Assembly: GCA_003567075.1 (NCBI GenBank)
Contig: PXAU01000394.1
Coordinates: 1-28,862 of the forward strand
DNA length: 28,862 bases
Source: Trueperaceae bacterium
GTDB taxonomy: Bacteria; Deinococcota; Deinococci; Deinococcales; Trueperaceae
Direction of reading: 5' to 3'
In this document: in pieces, positions 1 to 6,396 of the stretch
Layout: each line of letters opens with the position of its first letter
Numbering within the stretch: the first letter of the stretch is position 1
Program-made: the position numbers and the translations under genes
The notes under the pieces: generated by a model
What the model was told of the DNA's origin: nothing
Seen by the model: the letters and a program-made list of their open reading frames with translations, nothing else
The model's database searches: none

Positions 1-155
1 ACAAGGTCGAGCGCGACCTGCAGGCGCTCTTCGCCCCCGAGGACTGGGTCTTCCTGCATCACGCGCTCATCCTGCACGGCCGGCGCGTATGCGCAGCGCG
101 CGTACCCGCATGCAGCGCCTGCAGCGTGGCCAGCCTGTGCCCGAGCCGGCGCTAG
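1..155 (+). CDS. nth: Endonuclease III (C-terminal fragment)
   Basis: Only the last 50 codons lie in the window; the reading frame enters at base 3 and stops with TAG at 153-155. The fragment contains LHHALILHGRRVC followed by three more cysteines with spacing C-x6-C-x2-C-x5-C. This is the [4Fe-4S] cluster signature at the end of Nth-type DNA glycosylase/AP lyases, which remove oxidised pyrimidines during base excision repair. The cluster loop and the preceding HGR helix match the family closely. MutY shares the cluster but normally has a further C-terminal domain, whereas this protein ends four residues after the last cysteine, so Nth is preferred. The catalytic Lys and Asp lie upstream of the window and cannot be checked. 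Confidence 0.85.
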   Translation, partial: KVERDLQALFAPEDWVFLHHALILHGRRVCAARVPACSACSVASLCPSRR

Positions 156-173
156 GCACGCCACCTGCAAGGC

Positions 174-256
174 GTCGGCCGGCCCTGCACCCCCTCGGCC
201 GGCCCTGCACCCCCTCGGCCGGCCCTGCACCGCGCCGGCCGGCCCTGCACCGCGCC
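174..256. repeat. 20-bp tandem repeat, four copies
   Basis: The unit GGCCCTGCACCCCCTCGGCC starts at 181 and recurs with an exact 20-bp period at 201, 221 and 241 (the last copy is partial). Copies 3 and 4 carry CGCG in place of CCCT after CTGCAC. Each unit junction makes an 8-bp GGCCGGCC palindrome (177, 197, 217, 237), so adjacent copies can pair into hairpins. The array fills the gap between the end of nth and the ypdA promoter. It could act as a termination or insulation element or be a simple replication-slippage product; nothing shows which. Confidence 0.9.
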
Positions 257-289
257 TTCCCGACACGCCCCAAGGGCACCCGCGCAGCC

Positions 290-304
290 TGCTACCCTCG
301 TCGC
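290..304 (+). promoter_or_regulatory. Extended -10 promoter, probably leaderless (ypdA)
   Basis: TGC-TACCCT occupies 290-298 and is followed by six bases and the ATG at 305. An RNA started about 6-7 nt after this box would begin at or next to the start codon. No Shine-Dalgarno sequence and no -35 hexamer are visible. Confidence 0.6.
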
Positions 305-1318
305 ATGCGCGCCACGTCCACCCTCGACCTCGTCATCGTTGGCGCCGGGCCGATCGGCCTGGAGGCCGGCATCCGCGCCAAGCGCGCCGGGCTCGCCTTC
401 GTGCTGCTCGACGAGGGCCCGGTCGTGCACGCCATCAGCCGCTACCCCACCTACATGACCTTCTTCACCACCAGCGAGCGGCTCGAGATCGGCGGCCATC
501 CGCTCGTCACCGCCAGCGACAAGCCGACCCGCAAGGAGGCCCTCGACTACTACCGCAAGGTGGTGCAGAACGAGGCCCTGCCGGTGCGCACGTACACCCA
601 CGTGCGGTTGGTCGAGCCCTGCGCCGGCGGCGGCTTCGTCGTCCACACCCGCGACGAGCACGGTCGCGCCGGCGCCGTCGAGGCCCGCGCGGTGATGCTC
701 GCCACCGGCTACTTCGGTCACCCCAAGCACCTTGGCGTGCCGGGCGAGGACCTGCCGCACGTGCGCCACGCCTTCGACGAGGCCCACCCGTCCTTCGGCC
801 GCGACGTGCTCATCGTGGGGGCCGGCTCCAGCGCCGCCGACGCCGCGCTGGACCTCTACCGGGCGGGGGCGCGGGTCACCATGGTGCATCGCGGGGCAAC
901 CTTCCGTCCCAGCCTCAAGTACTGGATCCGGCCCAACCTGGAGAACCGGGTGAAGGAAGGCAGCATCACGGCCCACTTCCACACCGTGGTGCGAGCCATC
1001 GCGCCCGAGCGGGTGTCGCTCGAGCAGCGACCACCGGGGCAGCCTGCGCGCCAGCTTGAGCTGCGGGCGCAGCGGGTGTACCTGCTCACGGGCTACTACG
1101 CGCCGCCGGACCTCCTCCACGCCGCCGGTGCACGGACCCACCCCGAGACGCTGGCGGCCGAGCTTGATCCCGACAGCTTCGAGACCACGGTGCCGGGGCT
1201 CTACTGCATCGGCAGCGCCGGCTTCGGTACCCGCACGAGCGACGTCTTCATCGAGAACGGCCTGGTGCACGCGGAGCGGGCGCTGGCCCACCTGGTGGCA
1301 CGCCTCGGCGTGGCATAG
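305..1318 (+). CDS. ypdA: YpdA-family flavoprotein (putative bacillithiol disulfide reductase)
   Basis: 337 aa. An FAD-binding GAGPIG lies at residues 13-18, the family block MTFFTTSERLEIGG at 51-64, ATGYF at 133-137, and an NADPH-binding GAGSSA at 172-177. The length and motif order match YpdA, the NADPH-dependent enzyme proposed to reduce oxidised bacillithiol in Firmicutes and Deinococcus; it should be cytosolic. The ATG at 305 is chosen because an upstream extension would run through the 20-bp repeat array, because the FAD motif starts a few residues in, and because an extended -10 box ends six bases before it. Oddity: Staphylococcus YpdA has Cys14 in GGGPCG, reported as important for activity, and here that position is Ile17. 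The only cysteines I see, such as Cys106, are elsewhere. Redox partner and exact substrate are therefore uncertain. Confidence 0.85.
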   Translation: MRATSTLDLVIVGAGPIGLEAGIRAKRAGLAFVLLDEGPVVHAISRYPTYMTFFTTSERLEIGGHPLVTASDKPTRKEALDYYRKVVQNEALPVRTYTHVRLVEPCAGGGFVVHTRDEHGRAGAVEARAVMLATGYFGHPKHLGVPGEDLPHVRHAFDEAHPSFGRDVLIVGAGSSAADAALDLYRAGARVTMVHRGATFRPSLKYWIRPNLENRVKEGSITAHFHTVVRAIAPERVSLEQRPPGQPARQLELRAQRVYLLTGYYAPPDLLHAAGARTHPETLAAELDPDSFETTVPGLYCIGSAGFGTRTSDVFIENGLVHAERALAHLVARLGVA

Positions 1319-1534
1319 ACGGACAGCGCGGGTTCGCCGCGTCGCGCAAGCCCGACCTCCGCTACGAGATCGACGCGCGCCCTCGATCCGACCGCATGAC
1401 GAGCGGCACACGCGCCGCATAGCGCCGGCGTCGCATGATGAGAGCGACACCGCGCATGCTCACCATCGGTGACGCCCGCGCGGCACGCGCACCGACGGCG
1501 CTTCGGGCGCCGCAGCACGAGGAGGACACGCGAC

Positions 1535-2050
1535 ATGCGACGTGAGACCTGGATCGGCTTGCTGCTCATCGCCCTCGGCCTGCTCTTCCTGCTCGGCCGG
1601 CTCGTCGACGGCGCCTCCGTCGCCTGGCCGCTGTTCGTGATGGCGCCCGGGATCGTGTTGCTGGTCTGGGCCTTCCTGGGCGGCAAGGACGCGTCAGGCC
1701 TGGCGGTGCCCGGCAGCATCGTCACGACCGTCGGCCTCGTCCTGTTCATCCAGAACCTCACCAACACCTTCGAGACCTGGTCATACACCTGGGCCTTGGT
1801 GCTCGCCTCGGTCGGTGTCGGTACCTGGCTGCACGGCGTGCTGAGCGACCATCAGGAGCGGCAGCGCGAGGGCATCCGCACCGCCACCGTCGGGCTGGCA
1901 CTGTTCGCCGGCTTCGGCGTGTTCTTCCAGTTCATCATCTTCGGCGACGCCTTGGGCACCTGGGTAGGCCAGTGGGTCTTCCCACTGGCGCTCATCGCGG
2001 TGGGCGCGTACCTGCTCTACCGCCAGCGCTCCGGCTCCGGCACCGCCTGA
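1535..2050 (+). CDS. LiaI/LiaF-like multi-pass membrane protein
   Basis: 171 aa, almost entirely hydrophobic, with about six predicted membrane segments (roughly 6-22, 30-49, 55-75, 82-102, 115-138 and 145-163). The pattern GLLLIALGLLFLL followed by WPLFVMAPGIVLL, echoed near the end by WVFPLALIAVGAYLLYR, resembles the DUF5668/LiaI-LiaF transmembrane repeat. LiaF proteins regulate cell-envelope stress signalling; the role here is inference only. The ATG at 1535 is fixed by GAGGAGGA at 1519-1526, eight bases upstream, one of the strongest ribosome binding sites in the window. The next gene encodes an anchored beta-rich protein, so the two might together correspond to the membrane and sensor halves of a LiaF-like protein. 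Confidence 0.6.
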   Translation: MRRETWIGLLLIALGLLFLLGRLVDGASVAWPLFVMAPGIVLLVWAFLGGKDASGLAVPGSIVTTVGLVLFIQNLTNTFETWSYTWALVLASVGVGTWLHGVLSDHQERQREGIRTATVGLALFAGFGVFFQFIIFGDALGTWVGQWVFPLALIAVGAYLLYRQRSGSGTA

Positions 2051-2144
2051 GCGGCGCCTGCGCGGCGACAGCGGAGCGTCTGCGGCCTTCGACACTGCGC
2101 AGCACGTCACGGGCGACCCGGGCTCAAGGTGCCACACTGACGGC

Positions 2145-3059
2145 ATGGGACGCAGTCACGGCCACCCCGGCTGGACGGTCGCCTTCGTGCTCGTGACCCT
2201 GGCGGCGCTGGCCGCGTCGTACTGGTCGAACGCGTCGCTCGTCAGCGGTACCGGAAGCGCTGTCAGCACCGCACCGGAGGCCACTCCAGCGACCGAGCCG
2301 CGGGCGGCAGCGACCACCGACCCGGAGGCCAGCCCTGCCGAGGCCGCGTTCACGGTGCCGGGGATCGCTGCCCCCGCGCACCTCGTTGTCGCTACCGAGG
2401 GCGCCGCGCTCACGCTTGCGGGTGCCGCCGATGACGCTCCGCCCGTGACGGTGGCGAGCGGCGGGGCCCGGCTCGAGGGACGCTTCCAGCAGGACGACGA
2501 GCTTCGCCTGGTGGCTACCGGTGAACCTGGCCCGTGGGCGGTCGCCCTGCGCGACCGCGAAGCCTGGCAGGTCGAGGTCGAGGCGGGGGCCGCGCAGGTG
2601 CGGCTGGAGCTGGCCGAGGTGGAACTCCGCTCCTTGCGGGTTGGCGCTCCGCTTGACGGCGTGCGCGGCAGCCTGCCGCGTAGCGGCCGCAGCGAGGTGC
2701 GTCTGGGCGGCGGCCGTTCCAGCCTCGTGCTCCCTCGCGACAGCGCGGTCGACGTCCGACTCGTCCTCGGGACGGGCCCAGCGCTCGTGCAGGTCGACCC
2801 GGGCGCGCACGGGAGGCTCGAGCTGCTCCCCGGCGCAGGCCCCGCCACGCTCGTCGTGGACGCCACCATCACCGTGGCGCTGGCGTTGCCTCCAGGCGAC
2901 ACGCCACCCCTGGCGCTCGAGGGCACCTGGTGGCGGCACGTCGATGCGGAGGGCGTCACCTGGGTGCGGGCACCCATCGCGGCAGGGCCCGATCAGGCCG
3001 AGCTGACGCTGGCGCTGCTCGGCACCGGCCCCGCCCCGCTGGCCGTCACGTACCGCTAG
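2145..3059 (+). CDS. Anchored or secreted beta-rich protein, function unknown
   Basis: 304 aa. Residues 1-10 are polar and basic, a hydrophobic segment follows at about 11-27 (signal anchor or signal peptide), then an Ala/Thr/Pro/Glu-rich linker to about 65. The rest alternates short hydrophobic strands with Gly turns, for example VRLELAEVELRSLRVG and SEVRLGGGRSSLVLP. That pattern suggests a beta-solenoid or toast-rack-like domain such as those after LiaF membrane regions, but I cannot assign a family. No catalytic motif is visible. The start is supported by TGC-CACACT at 2130-2138, six bases before ATG, a weaker form of the box seen at other genes here. The following gene starts 14 bases after its stop, so the two are probably cotranscribed. 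Confidence 0.6.
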   Translation: MGRSHGHPGWTVAFVLVTLAALAASYWSNASLVSGTGSAVSTAPEATPATEPRAAATTDPEASPAEAAFTVPGIAAPAHLVVATEGAALTLAGAADDAPPVTVASGGARLEGRFQQDDELRLVATGEPGPWAVALRDREAWQVEVEAGAAQVRLELAEVELRSLRVGAPLDGVRGSLPRSGRSEVRLGGGRSSLVLPRDSAVDVRLVLGTGPALVQVDPGAHGRLELLPGAGPATLVVDATITVALALPPGDTPPLALEGTWWRHVDAEGVTWVRAPIAAGPDQAELTLALLGTGPAPLAVTYR

Positions 3060-3073
3060 GGGACGATGCCGCC

Positions 3074-5677
3074 GTGCGCCTGGTCATCACCCACGAGCAG
3101 CCCGACTTCGACGCGGTCGCGTCGGCGGCGCTCGTGACGGTACTCATGCCAGGCAGCGTGGTGGCGCTGGCCGGTTCGCAGCGGGGCAGCGTCGGCGAGC
3201 TGCTGAAGCTCTACCGCGACCAGGTGCCGCTGGTGGCGGCCGAGGAGGTCGACCTCGAGGAGGTGCACGAGCTCATCGTCGTCGACACCGCCGAGCGCGG
3301 CCGGCTGGGGCGCTTCCGACCGCTGCTGGAGCAGGTGCCCGTCACCGTCTTCGACCACCATCCCGAACCGAGCGACCCGGTGCCGGGCAGCCGAGGCCTG
3401 CGCGACACCGTCGGGGCCACCGTGACGCTGTTGGTACGGCAACTCGAGGCGGCCGGCGTGAGCCTGTCGGCAGCGCTCGCGAGCCTGGCGCTGCTAGGCC
3501 TGCACGAAGACACCGGCGACCTGACCTTCGACCACACCACGCCCGCCGACCACCAGGCCGCAGCCTGGCTGCTGCTCCAGGGCGCCAACCTCGAGGTGCT
3601 TCGGCGCTTCCGCAGCGCCCCGCTACCGCCGGAGTTGAGCGGTCTGCGCGAGCGGCTGCTGCGCGAGGCGCGCACCGTCGAGGTGGCGGGCCGCAGCGTG
3701 GTGACGGCCTCCTTCAGCCAGAGCGACTACGTGCCATCCGCATCCGGGCTCGCCAACGCCCTGCTCGATGACACCCGCGCCGACGCGGTCATCGTGGCGG
3801 CCCGCATGGACGACCGCACCCTGGTGTTCGCCCGCTCGGGTTCACGCGTCGACGTCGCCGGCGCGCTCCAGCGAACCCTGTCCGGTGGCGGCCATCGCCG
3901 CGCCGCCTTCGCGCGCAGCGACCTCGCGCCCGAAGATGCGCTCGACAGGGTACTGGCCGACCTGCCCGCCTTCGTCGACGCGCCGCTGCGGGCGCGTGAC
4001 GTGATGAGCAGCCCCGTGCAAACGGTGACGGCCGACGCCACCTTGGCACAGGCCCGGCAGGAGCTCGCGCGCCATGCCCACAACGGCATGCCGGTCGTGG
4101 ACGAGGAGGGCCGCTTGGTCGGCGTCATCTCGCGCCGCGACCTCGATCACGCGCTGCGCCACGGCATCGCCGATGCGCAGGTCGAGAGCTTCATGACCCG
4201 CCCGCCGATCACCGCGAGCCCGCACACGACCCTGAAGGAGATGGAGCAGCTCGTGCTGCGGCACGACCTGGGGCGCCTCCCGATCGTCGAGCGCGGCGAG
4301 CTGGTGGGCATCGTGACACGGAGCGACCTGATCCGCGCCCGGCACCCGGGCAGCGACCTACGGGCGCCCGCCGAGCGGGTGCTGGCCTCGCTTCCCGGGG
4401 GCGCGCGGCGGGTCCTGGACCTAGCCGCCTCGCTCACCGAGGGAGCACGCTTGTACCTCGTCGGCGGCACCGTGCGCGACGGGCTCCTGGGGACGGGCTA
4501 CCAGGACCTCGACCTGGTGGTGGAGGCGGACGCCCTCGTGGCCGGCGCCGGTGGCCTGGCAGGCGCTGCGGCGCCCGGGGTGGCGACGCTGGGGCGCGCC
4601 CTGCAGCGCGCGTTGGGCGGCCGCTTGGCAGTGCACGGCGACTTCGGCACCGCCAGCTTGCGACTCGACGGAGGACTGGTGGTCGACCTGGCCTCCGCCC
4701 GGGCCGAGGCCTACCCCATTCCCGGTGCGCTGCCCCAGGTGCGGGCCGGGCGGCTGGTCGACGACCTGGCGCGACGCGACTTCAGCGTGAACGCGTTGGC
4801 CGTTCGCGTGCATCCGGCGCCGGCCGACCTGATCGATCCCTTCGGCGGACTCGCGGACCTCGAGGCGCGCCGCCTGCGGGTGCTGCACCCGCTCTCGTTC
4901 GTGGAGGACCCCACCCGCTTGGTGCGCGGCGCCCGCCTCGCCGGACGCTTGGGGTTGCGCTTCGACGACGACGCACTGGCCAAGGCCCGCGCGGCGCTCC
5001 GGCCCGAGGTGATCGCCAACGTATCGGGCCAGCGGTTGCGCGGCGAGCTGGAGCTGACGTTGGCCGAGCCGCGCGTCACCCCGGCGCTGAAGCACCTCGA
5101 CGCGATCGGCGCGCTGGGGCCCCTGTACGGGCTCGCGCTCGACGTGGCAGCACTTGCGCGGCTCGACGCCGCCGGTCAGGAGGCGCCTCGACGCGGCGAT
5201 CCCGACGCCGCGCCCGGGGCCGACGCGGCCCTGATGGTGCTGCTGGCGTCGACGCCGGACGCCGCGGCCGAGCGCGCCTTCGAACGCTTCCACTGGCCCA
5301 AGCGCCTGGGGCTCCAGCGCGAGCGCGTACGCGCGCTGGTGAAACGCCAGGTGACCCTTGGTGACGATCGCTTGCAGGCGCTGGAGCCGGGCTCACGCCG
5401 CGCGCTCGCGGCGCTGGAGCCGGCCTTCGCCAGCACCGTAGCGGCTTTCGAGCACGCACCTGGGCGACCTCGGGTGCGCGGGAGGGACGTGCTACGCTTG
5501 GGCCTGGCCGCCGGGCCGTCGGTGGGCGCCGTGCTCGATGCGCTCGCAGCGGCCCGCGCCGCGGGCCACGTCGACAGCTTCGACGACGAACTGGCGCTGG
5601 CCGAACGCTTGGTGCGTGAGCACCAAGCGGCACGTGCGGCACGAGCGGAACCTGCCACGGACGAGACACCACCATGA
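3074..5677 (+). CDS. DHH-CBS-CBS-tRNA nucleotidyltransferase fusion (CC- or A-adding type)
   Basis: 867 aa from GTG; AGGGGA at 3058-3063 is the probable ribosome binding site. Three modules are visible. A DHH/DHHA1 phosphoesterase has HEQPDFD at 7-13, DHH at 94-96 and GGGH at 271-274. Two CBS domains span about 307-365 and 370-430. A class II nucleotidyltransferase begins with LVGGTVRDG at 462-470, has the catalytic D478-x-D480, RRDFSVNA at 567-574, and a helical tRNA-binding tail. Enzymes of this layout in Aquifex and Deinococcus make or repair the tRNA 3'-CCA end, with CC and A addition split between two proteins. The sequence alone does not tell me which activity this one has. The DHH part may act as an oligoribonuclease-like phosphoesterase and the CBS pair may bind an adenine nucleotide; both are inference. 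Its TGA overlaps the next ATG (ATGA). Confidence 0.85.
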   Translation: MRLVITHEQPDFDAVASAALVTVLMPGSVVALAGSQRGSVGELLKLYRDQVPLVAAEEVDLEEVHELIVVDTAERGRLGRFRPLLEQVPVTVFDHHPEPSDPVPGSRGLRDTVGATVTLLVRQLEAAGVSLSAALASLALLGLHEDTGDLTFDHTTPADHQAAAWLLLQGANLEVLRRFRSAPLPPELSGLRERLLREARTVEVAGRSVVTASFSQSDYVPSASGLANALLDDTRADAVIVAARMDDRTLVFARSGSRVDVAGALQRTLSGGGHRRAAFARSDLAPEDALDRVLADLPAFVDAPLRARDVMSSPVQTVTADATLAQARQELARHAHNGMPVVDEEGRLVGVISRRDLDHALRHGIADAQVESFMTRPPITASPHTTLKEMEQLVLRHDLGRLPIVERGELVGIVTRSDLIRARHPGSDLRAPAERVLASLPGGARRVLDLAASLTEGARLYLVGGTVRDGLLGTGYQDLDLVVEADALVAGAGGLAGAAAPGVATLGRALQRALGGRLAVHGDFGTASLRLDGGLVVDLASARAEAYPIPGALPQVRAGRLVDDLARRDFSVNALAVRVHPAPADLIDPFGGLADLEARRLRVLHPLSFVEDPTRLVRGARLAGRLGLRFDDDALAKARAALRPEVIANVSGQRLRGELELTLAEPRVTPALKHLDAIGALGPLYGLALDVAALARLDAAGQEAPRRGDPDAAPGADAALMVLLASTPDAAAERAFERFHWPKRLGLQRERVRALVKRQVTLGDDRLQALEPGSRRALAALEPAFASTVAAFEHAPGRPRVRGRDVLRLGLAAGPSVGAVLDALAAARAAGHVDSFDDELALAERLVREHQAARAARAEPATDETPP

Positions 5678-6315
5678 TCCTGCGCTTCTTCGACAACCCC
5701 ACCGTACTGATCATCGCCTCGATCGTGATGGTGATGGCGCTCATCTTCCACAACATCGCGCAGGCCTGGATGGCCTCGCGTCTCGGCGACGCGACACCCC
5801 GGTACCAAGGCTTCCTGGCCTTCGACCCGAAGACGCACCTCGAGCCGCTCGGGGTGCTGTTCCTGTTCATCCTGGGCTTCGGCTGGACGCGCCAGGTGCC
5901 CGTCAACAGCCGCAACTACGGCGGCCGCGGCCGCCGCGAGGCGCTGGTCTGGTACACCGGCCCGCTGGCGTACCTGCTGGTGGCGACGGTGGCGTACGTG
6001 GTCGCCTTCACCTTCCTGCGCCTCGCCTCGGGCGAGCTCGCGAGCGCGTTCGCGGTCGCCGGCGACGTGGCGATCCTGCACGCCGTCATCAACCTCTTCC
6101 CGGTCTACCCCTTGGACGGCGCCCGGGCGGCGCTGGCTTGGGGTGACCGCACGGTGCGCCAACTCGTGCAGCAACTGGCGCAGTTCGGCATACTCGGCTT
6201 CATCGTGATCTTCATGCTGCTCTCGGCGACCGGTGTCACCGGCGCCATCATGCGCTTCTTCCGCGGCTTGATCATCGGCGGCCTGTCCGGGCTGTTCGGG
6301 TTGTTCGGCGCCTGA
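5674..6315 (+). CDS. Site-2 protease (M50)-like membrane protein, catalytic motif degenerate
   Basis: 213 aa with about five or six membrane segments. The fold signature is clear: LGDATPRYQGFLAFDP then THLEPLG (about 38-60), a GFGW segment with PVN (69-79), TGPLAY (95-100) and NLFPVYPLDGAR (140-151), which corresponds to the N-x-x-P-x-x-P-L-D-G zinc and substrate motif of M50 intramembrane proteases. The position of HExxH reads HNIAQ (26-30): the first His is kept, the catalytic Glu is Asn and the second His is Gln. It is therefore likely inactive as a zinc protease and may be a scaffold or regulator. It is translationally coupled to the nucleotidyltransferase gene by a 4-nt ATGA overlap. The helical end of the kinase gene converges from the other side. 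Confidence 0.75.
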   Translation: MILRFFDNPTVLIIASIVMVMALIFHNIAQAWMASRLGDATPRYQGFLAFDPKTHLEPLGVLFLFILGFGWTRQVPVNSRNYGGRGRREALVWYTGPLAYLLVATVAYVVAFTFLRLASGELASAFAVAGDVAILHAVINLFPVYPLDGARAALAWGDRTVRQLVQQLAQFGILGFIVIFMLLSATGVTGAIMRFFRGLIIGGLSGLFGLFGA

Positions 6316-6396
6316 GCCATCCAGCCAGCGCCTCGGACCGCTCCGCGCACCAGCCGCGACCGGCACCGGCGCACGCGCTTCCGCCCCGCGCGCTGC

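Noticed and set aside
174..256. CRISPR array
   Set aside because: Repeats are directly adjacent with no spacers, and no cas genes are nearby.
89..304. In-frame extension of ypdA upstream of 305
   Set aside because: It runs through the 20-bp repeat array, overlaps the nth stop region and encodes a low-complexity Arg/Pro-rich leader; the FAD motif begins right after the ATG at 305.
1496..1512. CGGCGC-TTCGG-GCGCCG hairpin upstream of 1535
   Set aside because: Stable, but no T-tract and it lies seven bases before the SD; a 6-bp stem is expected by chance in such GC-rich DNA, so I do not call it a terminator.
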